Shown piece after piece: positions 9,829 to 18,434 of a stretch of DNA of 64,000 nt. Location: the NCBI RefSeq assembly GCF_010731655.1, contig NZ_AP022619.1, positions 3,472,001 to 3,536,000 of the forward strand, in the 5' to 3' direction. Position 1 is the stretch's first letter. Every line of letters starts with the position of its first letter. A program made the translations under genes and the position numbers. The notes below the pieces were generated by a model. The model was not told where the DNA came from, did not search any database, and saw only the letters and a list, made by a program, of their open reading frames with translations. This DNA comes from Mycobacterium paraseoulense (lineage in GTDB: Bacteria > Actinomycetota > Actinomycetes > Mycobacteriales > Mycobacteriaceae).

Positions 9829-11030
9829 CAGAAGTCGTCCCGTTCGGCGAAGGCGCCGTGGAACAAGAACTGCAGCGTCGAAGGCGCGTCGAACTGCAGT
9901 TCCGTGAACGGCTCGTAGGGGATGTTGGCGTTGTCGGTGACCAGGAAGGGAGCACGGTAGAACGATCCGCCGGTCTGCTTGGTCGGAATGTCCGGCAGGC
10001 CCCGACAGTTCGGGCCTCCGGAGGCGTTGACGACGGGCAGCGACTCCGGATACGTATACGACGGCGCGCCCAGCACGAAGCTCGAGGACGTGAACAGGCC
10101 CGCCTTGCGGACCCCAAGCAACGGCGCGAACTCCTTGATACCGCGCTCGATCCCGGCGAACAGGCAGCCCAATTCCGGTGAATAGTCGGCAGCCACCTTC
10201 AGCGGGGCCCGCAGCCGGTTGATGGCGTCAATGAAGTTCTGTTCGGCCGGCTGCAACGTCTCGTAGGCGTTGTTGGCCAGGCCGATGGTGGCCAGCAGGG
10301 TGTCGTTGAGGTTGTTCTGCTGGTCGACGACCGTCTTGTTGATCGTTGGCAGGTTGTCGAAGACGGTGTTCAGGTCCGGGGCGGCGTCGGCGTAGACGTT
10401 GGTGACCACCGCCGCCTTGCGGAAGTCCTCCTGCAGCGCGGGCAGTTTCGGGTTGGTCTGGCGCGTCAGGGTGTTCAGGCCCGACAAGATGCTGCCGAAG
10501 TCGTCGCCGTGACCGCGCAGACCTTCGGACAGCGCGCTCAAAGTCCCGTTCAGCTCGACCGGGTCGATCTTGTGCAGCAGGTCCATCAGCGACTGGAACA
10601 AGGTGTTGACTTCCAGCTGCACCGCCGAGGCCGCGACGTGCGCGTCCGGGCGCAGGGAGGTCGGCGAAGGGTTCTGCGGCGGAAGGAATTCGACCGACTT
10701 GGCGCCGAAAATCGTGTTCCCGGCGATGTGCACCGCCGCATTCGACGGGATGAAATGCATGTCGTTGCTGTTGATGTGGAGCGTCAGCTGAGCCTGGTCA
10801 CCGGAGTAGTCGATGGCCTCGACCTTGCCGATCTGGATGCCGCGGTATTTGACCTTGGCGCCCTTTTCCATCACCAGCCCGGCACGCGGAGCCGAAACGG
10901 TGACCTTGTCGACCGAGGCGAATGCCGCTGTGTAGGAAAGGTAGGTCACGACGGCGAACGCCACCAGCAGGCCGGCCAGCACCGCGGCTGCCAGCCGGAC
11001 GGAGGTACGTCGCGTTTCTGTTTCTGCCAT
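9828..11030 (-). CDS. mce4A: Mce4A, MCE-family subunit of the sterol importer
   Basis: First of the six MCE genes, 400 residues. It has a signal-anchor (about 13-34), an MCE domain (about 40-118, with AKVKYRGIQIGKVEAIDY) and a long helical region. A C-terminal globular part with conserved Cys residues (LGCLFAGIERG, GGPNCRGLP) is typical of A-type Mce proteins. It follows yrbE4B after 17 nt. Mce4A is required for cholesterol uptake in M. tuberculosis; here the whole operon is intact, so uptake is predicted. Confidence 0.95.
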   Translation of the reverse strand: MAETETRRTSVRLAAAVLAGLLVAFAVVTYLSYTAAFASVDKVTVSAPRAGLVMEKGAKVKYRGIQIGKVEAIDYSGDQAQLTLHINSNDMHFIPSNAAVHIAGNTIFGAKSVEFLPPQNPSPTSLRPDAHVAASAVQLEVNTLFQSLMDLLHKIDPVELNGTLSALSEGLRGHGDDFGSILSGLNTLTRQTNPKLPALQEDFRKAAVVTNVYADAAPDLNTVFDNLPTINKTVVDQQNNLNDTLLATIGLANNAYETLQPAEQNFIDAINRLRAPLKVAADYSPELGCLFAGIERGIKEFAPLLGVRKAGLFTSSSFVLGAPSYTYPESLPVVNASGGPNCRGLPDIPTKQTGGSFYRAPFLVTDNANIPYEPFTELQFDAPSTLQFLFHGAFAERDDF

Positions 11031-11047
11031 GTCTTTAAGCGGTCCTC

Positions 11048-11890
11048 TTACCCGGAGAGGTTGAAGTTACCGGACGCGCCGTAGACAGCGAGTGAGATGA
11101 ACAAGGTGATGACGACGACGACGATCAGCGACGTCCGCACGGCCTGACCGACCGCGATCCCGACGCCGACCGGGCCGCCGCTGGCGTTGTAGCCGTAATA
11201 GGTATGGACGAGCATCACCGCGATGGACATGACGATCGCCTGCAGGAACGACCACAGCAGGTCCGACGGGATGAGGAACGTATTGAAGTAGTGGTCGTAG
11301 AGGCCTTTGGACTGCCCGTTGATGTACACCGTGGTGAACCGGGCAGCGAAGAACGCGGCCAGCACCGACAGCGAATACAGCGGGATGATCGCGATGAGGC
11401 CGGCGATCAGCCGGGTGGACACCAGGTAGGACACCGATTCCACCGCCATGCATTCGACCGCGTCGATCTCCTCGGACACCCGCATGGCGCCCAATTGCGC
11501 GGTGGCGCCGGCGCCGATCGTGGCCGCCAGCGCGATGCCCGCGATCACCGGCGCGACCACCCGGACGTTGAGAAACGCCGACAAGAAACCGGTCAGCGCC
11601 TCGATGCCGATGTTTCCCAGCGAGGAGTACCCCTGCACGGCGATGACCCCGCCGGACGCCAACGTCAGGAAGGCCGCGACGCCGACCGTGCCGCCGATCA
11701 TGACCAGCGCCCCGGCGCCCATCGTCATCTCGGCGATCAGCCGGACCGTCTCTTTGCGGTATTTGGTGATCGCGTGGGGCACGTGACGCACCGTCTGGCC
11801 GTAGAACAAGGCCTGCTCACCGAAGTCGTCGACCGGCTCCTGGAACCGTAGGGCGAGGTTCCGCAGCCGGTAGGTGACGTCGTAGCTCAT
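11048..11890 (-). CDS. yrbE4B: YrbE4B, MlaE-type permease subunit of the sterol importer
   Basis: Integral membrane permease of the Mce4 ABC transporter, 280 residues. It is a MlaE/YrbE protein with about five or six membrane helices and the conserved loop GAMRVSEEIDAVECMAVESV, equivalent to the ATPase-coupling EExDA motif. The frame runs upstream to 11920, but I choose the ATG at 11890 (MSYDVT...), 7 nt after the yrbE4A stop. It gives the family's usual length and avoids overlap. The ATPase partner (MceG in M. tuberculosis) is not encoded here. Confidence 0.95.
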   Translation of the reverse strand: MSYDVTYRLRNLALRFQEPVDDFGEQALFYGQTVRHVPHAITKYRKETVRLIAEMTMGAGALVMIGGTVGVAAFLTLASGGVIAVQGYSSLGNIGIEALTGFLSAFLNVRVVAPVIAGIALAATIGAGATAQLGAMRVSEEIDAVECMAVESVSYLVSTRLIAGLIAIIPLYSLSVLAAFFAARFTTVYINGQSKGLYDHYFNTFLIPSDLLWSFLQAIVMSIAVMLVHTYYGYNASGGPVGVGIAVGQAVRTSLIVVVVITLFISLAVYGASGNFNLSG

Positions 11891-11897
11891 CGAGTAC

Positions 11898-12662
11898 TCA
11901 CTTCGCCGAGATCCGTACACCGATGGCCGTCATCACCACGTTGATGACGAACAGACAGATGAATGCGTAGACGACGGTTTCGTTGACCGCGTTGCCGACG
12001 CCCTTGGGTCCGCCCTTGACGGTCAGCCCGCGGTAGCAACCGACCAGCCCGGCCATGACCCCGAACAGCAGCGCCTTGACCTCGGCGAGCACCAGCTCCC
12101 GCAGGCCGGTCAGGACGGTCAACCCGTTGATGAACGCCCCGGGGTTGACGCCCTGCAAGAAGACGGAGAACACGTAGCCACCGGACAAGCCGATTGCGCA
12201 CACCAGGCCGTTCAGCAAGAGCGCGACGACGGTGGAGGCCAGCACGCGGGGAACCACCAGCCGGTGGATCGGGTCGATGCCCAGCACCCGCATCGCGTCG
12301 ATCTCTTCGCGGATGGTCCGAGCGCCCAGGTCGGCGCAGATCGCCGTGGCTCCCGCACCGGCCACGACGAGCACGGTCACCACCGGACCCAACTGGGTGA
12401 TGGTGCCGAACGCCGTTCCGGCGCCGGACAAGTCGGCGGCGCCGATTTCGCGCAGCAGGATATTGAGGGTGAACGCCACCAGCACGGTGAACGGGATCGA
12501 CACCAGCAGGGTTGGGACCAACGACACGCGCGCGATCATCCAGGTCTGTTCCAGGAACTCGCTCAACTGGAACGGCCGGCGAAAAGTCTCGCGGCCGGTG
12601 TCGATCATCATTTCGAAGAACCCGCCGACGGCACGGGCGGGAACCGCAAGTTGTTGCATCAA
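11898..12662 (-). CDS. yrbE4A: YrbE4A, MlaE-type permease subunit of the sterol importer
   Basis: First gene of the mce4 operon, 254 residues, same length as the M. tuberculosis protein. It is a MlaE-family permease with several hydrophobic helices and the coupling loop LGARTIREEIDAMRVLGIDP. Translation starts at adjacent TTG-ATG codons (12662/12659) after GGGGGAGAG, so either could serve. The upstream 237-bp gap is AT-rich for this genome and holds one strong and one weaker KstR-type operator. That makes this gap the promoter of the ten-gene transcript ending at 2223. Confidence 0.95.
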   Translation of the reverse strand: MMQQLAVPARAVGGFFEMMIDTGRETFRRPFQLSEFLEQTWMIARVSLVPTLLVSIPFTVLVAFTLNILLREIGAADLSGAGTAFGTITQLGPVVTVLVVAGAGATAICADLGARTIREEIDAMRVLGIDPIHRLVVPRVLASTVVALLLNGLVCAIGLSGGYVFSVFLQGVNPGAFINGLTVLTGLRELVLAEVKALLFGVMAGLVGCYRGLTVKGGPKGVGNAVNETVVYAFICLFVINVVMTAIGVRISAK

Positions 12663-12761
12663 CTCGACTCTCCCCCTCGGCTGCTCGCGGCGAAGGCTAT
12701 GCGTCGCCTTTGCGCTGTCTTCCGTCGCATGCGGCTCGGTGTGAGCCGGATCATATTAACT

Positions 12762-12775
12762 CAGAACAAGTTAAC
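12762..12775. promoter_or_regulatory. possible second KstR-type operator upstream of yrbE4A
   Basis: CAGAACAAGTTAAC keeps the AACnnGTT core but lacks the outer T and A of the KstR consensus. It lies about 100 nt upstream of yrbE4A and 73 nt from the stronger site at 12849-12862. It could be an auxiliary site or a chance match in AT-rich DNA. Confidence 0.35.
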
Positions 12776-12848
12776 GGTGTCAATGAAGAGCATTTCTTTG
12801 TCCAAAACGTTAATTTGCCAGGTCAGACACCGTTACTGCATTCCAAAC

Positions 12849-12862
12849 TGACACACGTTCTA
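12849..12862. promoter_or_regulatory. KstR-type operator upstream of yrbE4A
   Basis: TGACACACGTTCTA fits the KstR consensus TnnAACnnGTTnnA with one mismatch (CAC for AAC). It lies about 187 nt upstream of yrbE4A. KstR is the TetR-type repressor of sterol catabolism that releases DNA on binding a steroid CoA thioester. Confidence 0.7.
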
Positions 12863-12899
12863 CCTGCCGATTCCCCCCCCACAAAGTAACCTCACACGG

Positions 12900-13814
12900 T
12901 TATTGCTCCATCAGTCCGACCGCGGAAAAGTTCCGCTCCGGATCCCGCCCAGCAAAGTACTCGCGCAGCGTCGCGCTCAGTTGTGCGGGATCCCAGGCCG
13001 GCCCCTCGGCGCTGAATTGGTGCTCCGCGGTCGGCGCCGCAACCAGTGTCACCCGCGGCCCGTAAACAATAAAGACCTGACCGTTGACTTCTGCGGCGGC
13101 CGGCGATGACAAGAACTTGACCAGGCTGACGACGTGCTCGGGCGACAGCGGGTCGATCCCGCCCGGCTCCACTTCCGGTGCGGCGCCGAAGACGTCGGCC
13201 GTCATCGCGGTGCGGGCGCGCGGACAGATCGCGTTGGCGCACACGCCGTAGCGGCCCAGCGCCCGGGCGGCCGTCAGGGTGAGCGAGATGATGCCGGCCT
13301 TGGCCGCCCCATAGTTGGCCTGCCCGACCGGGCCGACCAGCCCGGCCTCGGACGCGGTGTTGACCAGGCGGCCGAAGACGGTTCCGCCCGCTTCCTTGGC
13401 CTTCGAGCGCCAGTAGGTGGCCGCGTTGCGGGTCAGCAGGAAGTGGCCCCGCAGATGCACGGCGATGACCAGATCCCATTCCTCGTCGGACATGTTGAAC
13501 AGCATCCGGTCACGGGTGATCCCTGCGTTGTTGACCACCACGTCCAACCCGCCCAGGCTGTCGGCCTGGGCGACCAGCTCGTCGGCGGTCGCGCGCTCGC
13601 TGATGTCGCCGGCGACCGCGACGGCCTTCGAACCGGCCGAGTTGATCTCGTCGATGACGTCGGAGGCATCCAGCGCGGCGGCGATGTCGTTGACCACCAC
13701 GGTGGCACCGAGCCGGGCCAGGCCGAGAGCCTCGGCCCGCCCCAGTCCCGCGGCGGCACCGGTCACCACCGCGACCCGCCCGGATAGATCGGTCGCGTTC
13801 GTGCTGCTAGTCAA
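12900..13814 (-). CDS. hsd4A: steroid acyl-CoA 3-hydroxyacyl dehydrogenase, SDR (Hsd4A/ChsB1)
   Basis: NAD-dependent short-chain dehydrogenase that oxidises the beta-hydroxyacyl-CoA formed in cholesterol side-chain beta-oxidation. The M. tuberculosis orthologue Rv3502c has been characterised as ChsB1 and is related to the 17-beta-HSD type 4/MFE dehydrogenase. The 304-residue protein has the cofactor motif TGAAAGLG (18-25), NNAG (95-98) and a catalytic Ser155-Tyr168-Lys172 set. The C-terminal 70 residues extend beyond a minimal SDR, as in MFE-type enzymes. It lies 43 nt downstream of fdxD on the same strand, probably one transcript from the promoter at 14050-14250. Confidence 0.92.
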   Translation of the reverse strand: MTSSTNATDLSGRVAVVTGAAAGLGRAEALGLARLGATVVVNDIAAALDASDVIDEINSAGSKAVAVAGDISERATADELVAQADSLGGLDVVVNNAGITRDRMLFNMSDEEWDLVIAVHLRGHFLLTRNAATYWRSKAKEAGGTVFGRLVNTASEAGLVGPVGQANYGAAKAGIISLTLTAARALGRYGVCANAICPRARTAMTADVFGAAPEVEPGGIDPLSPEHVVSLVKFLSSPAAAEVNGQVFIVYGPRVTLVAAPTAEHQFSAEGPAWDPAQLSATLREYFAGRDPERNFSAVGLMEQ

Positions 13815-13857
13815 TTTATGAATACCTCTAGTTTCTGGTGGCGCACTCGGGCTCGGG

Positions 13858-14049
13858 TTACTCGCCCCGCAACAGCGCGGCGCGCGGGCATTCGGCGATC
13901 GCCCGCTCGGCCAGCTGCTCCTGGTCGGGGGGAATCGGGTCGAGCTTCACGACCGCGTAATCCTCGTCGTCCAGATCGAAGATATCCGGCGCGATTCCCA
14001 TGCACACGGCGTTGCCTTCACACCGGTCCCGGTCGACGATCACCCGCAC
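13858..14049 (-). CDS. fdxD: ferredoxin FdxD, probable [3Fe-4S]
   Basis: A 63-residue ferredoxin with Cys10, Cys16 and Cys54 as visible cluster ligands. The usual fourth Cys, between the first two, is missing, which indicates a [3Fe-4S] cluster. I chose the GTG at 14049 because AGGAGGG sits just upstream and the product begins MRVIVDRDRCEG like M. tuberculosis Rv3503c. An upstream ATG at 14094 would add a 15-residue basic extension. Small ferredoxins of this type feed electrons to P450s. CYP125 and CYP142 in this window, or the FadE26/27 flavin, are candidate partners (inference). Confidence 0.92.
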   Translation of the reverse strand: MRVIVDRDRCEGNAVCMGIAPDIFDLDDEDYAVVKLDPIPPDQEQLAERAIAECPRAALLRGE

Positions 14050-14157
14050 AGCACCCTCCTTGCACCTGGCCTTCAACCCGAGGACACGCCCCATCAGTAT
14101 GTAGGTCCACCATAGGGCCCCGATACCGCTGGGGAAACGGTCGCTGGAATCTCAGAC

Positions 14158-14171
14158 TAGAACGTGTTACA
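14158..14171. promoter_or_regulatory. KstR-type operator between fdxD and fadE26
   Basis: TAGAACGTGTTACA matches TnnAACnnGTTnnA at all fixed positions. It lies between divergent fdxD (109 nt away) and fadE26 (80 nt away), so one site can repress both transcripts. Confidence 0.88.
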
Positions 14172-14251
14172 ACCGGGAAGACGAATGGGTAGTTGTCGGC
14201 CGAGTACCGTCGGCTAATCGAGGCGTGTCACGTTAACAAAGGACTGCTGGA

Positions 14252-15430
14252 ATGCGCATCAGTTACACCCCTGAGCAAGAGGAGCTGCGTCGCGAACTGC
14301 GGTCGTACTTCACCACGCTGATGACGCCGGAGCGTCGCGAGGCGCTGAGCTCGGTCCAGGGCGAGTACGGGACCGGCAACGTCTATCGCGAGACCGTCGC
14401 GCAGATGGGCAAGGACGGGTGGCTGACCCTGAACTGGCCCAAGGAGTACGGCGGGCAGGACCGCTCCCCGATGGACTCCCTGATCTTCACCGATGAGGCG
14501 GCCATCGCCGGCGCCCCGGTGCCGTTTTTGACGATCAACAGTGTGGCGCCGACGATCATGGCCTTCGGCACCGACGAGCAGAAGAAATTCTTCCTGCCCA
14601 AGATCGCCGCCGGTGAGCTGCACTTCTCCATCGGCTACTCGGAGCCGGGCGCCGGCACCGACCTGGCCAACCTGCGCACCACCGCGGTGCGCGACGGCGA
14701 CGACTACGTCATCAACGGACAGAAGATGTGGACCAGCCTGATCGCCTACGCCGACTGGGTCTGGCTCGCGGTCCGCACCAACCCGGAGGCGAAGAAGCAC
14801 CGCGGCATCTCGATGCTGGTCGTGCCGACGACCGCCGAGGGCTTCTCCTGGACACCCGTGCACACCATGGCCGGGCCGGACACCAGCGCGACCTATTACT
14901 CCGACGTGCGGGTGCCGGTGACCAACCTGATCGGCGAGGAGAACGGCGGCTGGAAGCTGGTGACCAACCAGCTCAACCACGAGCGCGTTGCCCTGGTGTC
15001 GCCGGCGCCCATCTTCATGGCGCTGCGCGAGGTCCGCGAATGGGCGCAGAACACCAAGGATTCCAGCGGCGCCCGGCTGATCGACTCGGAGTGGGTGCAG
15101 ATCAACCTGGCCCGCGTGCACGCCAAGGCCGAGGTGCTCAAGCTGATCAACTGGGAGCTGGCGTCGTCGGCCAACGACTCGCTGGGGCCGGCCGACGCAT
15201 CGGCGGCCAAGGTGTACGGCACCGAGCTGGCCACCGAGGCCTACCGGCTGCTGATGGAGGTGCTGGGGACCGCGGCGACCGTGCGCCAGGATTCGCCGGG
15301 CGCGTTGCTACGCGGCCGGGTCGAGCGGATGCACCGCGCCTGCCTGATCCTGACCTTCGGCGGCGGCACCAACGAAGTGCAGCGCGACATCATCGGGATG
15401 GTCGCGCTGGGACTGCCCCGAAACCGCTGA
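14252..15430 (+). CDS. fadE26: steroid acyl-CoA dehydrogenase alpha-type subunit, FadE26 (ChsE4)
   Basis: Flavoprotein subunit of the FadE26-FadE27 (ChsE4-ChsE5) heterotetramer, which desaturates C27 or C24 side-chain steroid CoA thioesters. The 392-residue protein is a full acyl-CoA dehydrogenase: N-terminal helical domain, beta-barrel with YSEPGAGTDLANLRT (about 129-143), and a C-terminal helical domain ending with the FAD-binding FGGGTNEVQRDI. Glu244 in NQLNHERV aligns with the proposed catalytic base of ChsE4 (about Glu247). Steroid dehydrogenases of this type use two homologous subunits per active site, and fadE27 supplies the other. It is the first gene of fadE26-fadE27-fadD17. Confidence 0.94.
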   Translation: MRISYTPEQEELRRELRSYFTTLMTPERREALSSVQGEYGTGNVYRETVAQMGKDGWLTLNWPKEYGGQDRSPMDSLIFTDEAAIAGAPVPFLTINSVAPTIMAFGTDEQKKFFLPKIAAGELHFSIGYSEPGAGTDLANLRTTAVRDGDDYVINGQKMWTSLIAYADWVWLAVRTNPEAKKHRGISMLVVPTTAEGFSWTPVHTMAGPDTSATYYSDVRVPVTNLIGEENGGWKLVTNQLNHERVALVSPAPIFMALREVREWAQNTKDSSGARLIDSEWVQINLARVHAKAEVLKLINWELASSANDSLGPADASAAKVYGTELATEAYRLLMEVLGTAATVRQDSPGALLRGRVERMHRACLILTFGGGTNEVQRDIIGMVALGLPRNR

Positions 15431-15456
15431 ACTCCCACTCGTAAGGACGAACATCG

Positions 15457-16554
15457 ATGGATTTTTCGACTACCGAAGCGGCGAACGATCTCGGTGGCCT
15501 GGTCGACACGATCGTGAACTCGGTGTGCACGCCGGAGCACCAGCGTGAACTCGACAAGCTCGACCAGAGGTTCGACCGCGAGCTCTGGGGCAAGCTCATC
15601 GACGCCGGCATCCTGACCAGCGCGGCGGCCACCCCGGTCGGCGGCGACGGATTCGGGGTGCTCGAGCAGGTCGCGATCCTGGTGGCGTTGGGGCACCAGC
15701 TGGCGGCCGTTCCGTATCTGGAGTCGGTGATGCTGGGTGCCGGCGCGTTGGCCCGCTTCGGCACCGAAGAACTGCAACAGGATTGGGGCACCCCGGCCGT
15801 CAGCGGCGAGAAGGTCCTCACCGTCGCGCTCCTCGGCGAGATGGGTGAGGGACCGGTGCGGGCCACCCGCGCCGGTGACGGCTACCGCCTCACCGGCACC
15901 CGCACCCAGGTCGGCTTCGGGCCGGTCGCCGACGCGTTTCTCGTTCCGGCCGAGACCGACTCCGGCACGGCCGTTTTCCTTGTCGCCGCCGACGATCCCG
16001 GGGTCTCGGTGACCGCGATGGAGACCACCGGCCTGGGCAGCGTCGGGCACCTGGCGCTGGACGGTACCGGAGTCGACGGGACCCGGATGCTCGGCGGCGC
16101 CGAGGTCGTCGTCTGGCTCGACACGCTTGCGGCCTTGGGCCGCAGCGCCTTCCAGCTCGGAGTGCTCGAACGCGGACTGCAGCTTACCGCCGAGTACGCC
16201 CGCGAGCGCGAGCAGTTCGACCGTCCGATCGGCAGCTTCCAGGCGGTGTCACAGCGGCTGGCCGATGGCTACATCGACGTCAAAGGCTTGCGGCTCACGC
16301 TCACTCAGGCGGCGTGGAAGGTCTCCGAGGACGTCCCGGCCGACATCGACGTGGCCAGCGCCGCGTTCTGGGCCGCCGACGCGGGGCACCGGGTGGCGCA
16401 CACCATCGTGCACGTGCACGGCGGCGTCGGCGTGGACACCGATCACCCGGTGCACCGCTACTTCCTGGCCGCCAAGGAGGCCGAGTTCGCGTTGGGCGGT
16501 GCCACCGGTCAGCTGCGCCGGATCGGTCGCGAGCTGGCCGAAACCCCGGCCTAG
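15457..16554 (+). CDS. fadE27: steroid acyl-CoA dehydrogenase beta-type subunit, FadE27 (ChsE5)
   Basis: Partner subunit of FadE26, 365 residues. It has the acyl-CoA dehydrogenase fold but is more divergent in the middle domain, as expected for the subunit lacking the catalytic base. It keeps the FAD-contacting REQFDRPIGSFQAVSQRLAD segment (about 250-270) and the HGGVGVDTDHPVHRYF region. It starts 26 nt after fadE26 with AAGGA upstream. The two genes are always adjacent in mycobacterial steroid clusters and the products form an alpha2-beta2 enzyme. Confidence 0.93.
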   Translation: MDFSTTEAANDLGGLVDTIVNSVCTPEHQRELDKLDQRFDRELWGKLIDAGILTSAAATPVGGDGFGVLEQVAILVALGHQLAAVPYLESVMLGAGALARFGTEELQQDWGTPAVSGEKVLTVALLGEMGEGPVRATRAGDGYRLTGTRTQVGFGPVADAFLVPAETDSGTAVFLVAADDPGVSVTAMETTGLGSVGHLALDGTGVDGTRMLGGAEVVVWLDTLAALGRSAFQLGVLERGLQLTAEYAREREQFDRPIGSFQAVSQRLADGYIDVKGLRLTLTQAAWKVSEDVPADIDVASAAFWAADAGHRVAHTIVHVHGGVGVDTDHPVHRYFLAAKEAEFALGGATGQLRRIGRELAETPA

Positions 16555-16559
16555 GCGCG

Positions 16560-18113
16560 TTGTTGAACCTGCCGGCCGATCCGACGGTCACCAAACTGCT
16601 GGTACCGCTTGCTGAGATCGACGACCGGGGCGTCTACTTCGAGGATTCGTACACCAGCTGGCGTGATCACCTGCGCCACGGTGCCGCGATCGCGGCGGCG
16701 CTGCGCGCCCGCCTCGACCCCGCCGCGCCACCGCATGTCGGGGTGCTGCTGGAGAACACCCCGTTCTTCTCGGCGATGCTGGTGGCGGCCGGCATGACCG
16801 GGATCGTGCCGGTGGGGCTCAACCCGGTACGCCGCGGCGACGCGCTGGGCCGCGACATCGCCCACGCCGATTGCCAACTGGTGCTGGCCGACTCGAATTC
16901 GGCTGCCGCGTTGGGCGACATCGCCCACGTCAACGTCGATTCCGCCGAGTGGGCCGACGAGGTGGCCGCGCATCGGGATGCCCAGCCGACTTTCCAATCC
17001 GCTACGGCCACCGATCTTTTCATGCTGATCTTCACCTCGGGCACCAGTGGCGAGCCGAAGGCGGTGAAGTGCAGCCACGGCAAGGTTGCAATCGCGGGGG
17101 TGACGATGACCCAGCGATTCAACCTCGGGCGCGACGACGTCTGCTATGTGTCGATGCCGCTGTTTCATTCCAACGCGGTGCTGGTCGGCTGGGCGGTGGC
17201 GGCGGCCTGCCGGGGCTCATTGGCATTGCGGCGCAAGTTCTCGGCATCCAACTTCCTGGGGGACGTGCGCCGCTTCGGCGCCACCTACGCCAACTACGTC
17301 GGCAAGCCGCTGTCGTATGTGCTCGCCACACCCGAGCGGCCCGACGATGCGGACAATCCCCTGCGCGCGGTGTACGGCAACGAGGGTGTGCCCCGCGATG
17401 TCGAACGCTTCGCGCGCCGGTTCGGCTGCGTCGTGCAGGACGGCTTCGGTTCCACCGAGGGCGGGGTGGCGATCGCGCGCACCCCCGACACCCCGGACGG
17501 GGCGCTGGGACCGCTGCCCGAGGGTGTCGAGATCGTCGGCCCCGACACCGGTGAGCCCTGCGCGCCGGGAGTTATCGGCGAGTTGGTGAACACCGCCGGG
17601 CCGGGCCGTTTCGAGGGTTACTACAACGACGAGGCCGCCGAGGCCGAGCGGATGGCCGGCGGGGTGTACCACAGCGGCGACCTCGCCTACCGGGACGACG
17701 CCGGCTACGCGTACTTCGCCGGGCGGCTTGGTGATTGGATGCGGGTCGACGGTGAAAACCTGGGCGCCGCGCCGATCGAGCGGGTGCTGCTGCGCCATCC
17801 CGACGTGACGGAGGCGGCCGTGTACGCGGTGCCGGATCCGGTGGTCGGTGACCAGGTCATGGCCGCGGTGGTGATGGCGCCCGGGGCCGAATTCGACGCG
17901 GAGAAGTTCCGCGGATTCCTGGCCGGACAGCCCGACCTCGGGCCCAAGCAGTGGCCGTCGTACGTCCGGGTCAGCCGGGAACTCCCGCGCACGGTGACCT
18001 TCAAGGTGCTCAAGCGCCAGTTGGCGGCGCAGGGTGTCGACTGCGAAGATCCCGTGGTACGGATCCAGCCGCAAACGGCAAGGGAAAGGCCGGTGCTTGA
18101 TGCAGATACGTGA
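16560..18113 (+). CDS. fadD17: steroid side-chain acyl-CoA synthetase FadD17
   Basis: AMP-forming acyl-CoA ligase; FadD17 of M. tuberculosis activates C24 steroid carboxylates. The sequence has the P-loop LIFTSGTSGEPKAVK, the adenylate motif DGFGSTEGG and the hinge YHSGDLAYRDDAGY. The frame is open from 16314, but the first 80 residues would overlap fadE27. I start at the tandem TTG-TTG at 16560/16563, just after the fadE27 stop, giving NLPADPTVTKLL and about 517 residues against about 502 in M. tuberculosis. The C-terminus is slightly extended. Start choice is moderately certain, identity high. Confidence 0.9.
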   Translation: MLNLPADPTVTKLLVPLAEIDDRGVYFEDSYTSWRDHLRHGAAIAAALRARLDPAAPPHVGVLLENTPFFSAMLVAAGMTGIVPVGLNPVRRGDALGRDIAHADCQLVLADSNSAAALGDIAHVNVDSAEWADEVAAHRDAQPTFQSATATDLFMLIFTSGTSGEPKAVKCSHGKVAIAGVTMTQRFNLGRDDVCYVSMPLFHSNAVLVGWAVAAACRGSLALRRKFSASNFLGDVRRFGATYANYVGKPLSYVLATPERPDDADNPLRAVYGNEGVPRDVERFARRFGCVVQDGFGSTEGGVAIARTPDTPDGALGPLPEGVEIVGPDTGEPCAPGVIGELVNTAGPGRFEGYYNDEAAEAERMAGGVYHSGDLAYRDDAGYAYFAGRLGDWMRVDGENLGAAPIERVLLRHPDVTEAAVYAVPDPVVGDQVMAAVVMAPGAEFDAEKFRGFLAGQPDLGPKQWPSYVRVSRELPRTVTFKVLKRQLAAQGVDCEDPVVRIQPQTARERPVLDADT

Positions 18114-18324
18114 GGTGATCGCCGGCGTCGCCCTTGTCGCGTCACTCGGCGCTGCCGCGTTCGGGTTCGGTGCCGGTTGCGCGGCGGGAGAGCCGGCGCC
18201 GCCGCCGCCTCCCCTACCGCCGCCACCGCCGCTGGTGTGGGCGCCGCAGATGCCGGAACGCGAACCGTGGCAGCCTCCCCCGCAGGACGAGGCACCACCA
18301 CTGCCGCCACTGCCGCCGAGGTAG
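18100..18324 (+). CDS. small exported proline-rich protein
   Basis: A 74-residue peptide starting at an ATG inside the last codons of fadD17 (14-nt overlap). It has a signal-peptide-like N-terminus (MQIREVIAGVALVASLGAAA, small residues to about 30) and then a Pro-rich mature part with PPPPPPLPPPPPL and PPLPPLPPR runs. Many mycobacterial exported peptides have this form and no known function. It could be coexpressed with fadD17 by overlap. Low complexity makes the coding call less secure. Confidence 0.55.
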   Translation: MQIREVIAGVALVASLGAAAFGFGAGCAAGEPAPPPPPLPPPPPLVWAPQMPEREPWQPPPQDEAPPLPPLPPR

Positions 18325-18369
18325 CGGCGCGCCGTCGCCCTTCTGGCGCTGCGCGTCGCGGCTGTCGAC

Positions 18370-18375
18370 GATAAT
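18370..18375 (+). promoter_or_regulatory. possible -10 element for the serine hydrolase gene
   Basis: GATAAT lies 39 nt before a GAAGGAGG ribosome-binding sequence and 59 nt before the ATG at 18435, in a 110-nt gap with no other gene. No convincing -35 is visible. Confidence 0.35.
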
Positions 18376-18434
18376 GCGACGGGGCACCGACATGCCGGGA
18401 CCGAAGGAGGCGCGATGGTTGGTCCGATCAGCGC

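Larger units (their letters stand above)
12663..12899. promoter_or_regulatory. mce4 operon promoter region
   Basis: This 237-bp gap between hsd4A and yrbE4A (both minus strand) contains no credible gene. It is conspicuously AT-rich between about 12745 and 12900 compared with the surrounding DNA. It carries two KstR-like sequences (12849-12862 and 12762-12775), so the importer can be transcribed from its own steroid-controlled promoter rather than only by read-through from hsd4A. Confidence 0.7.

Noticed and set aside
12786..12830. AACGTT in the mce4 leader as a third KstR site
   Set aside because: The two half-sites have no 2-nt spacer, so it does not fit TnnAACnnGTTnnA.
16314..16559. N-terminal extension of FadD17
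   Set aside because: It overlaps fadE27 by 240 nt in another frame and translates to Arg-rich sequence unlike any acyl-CoA ligase.
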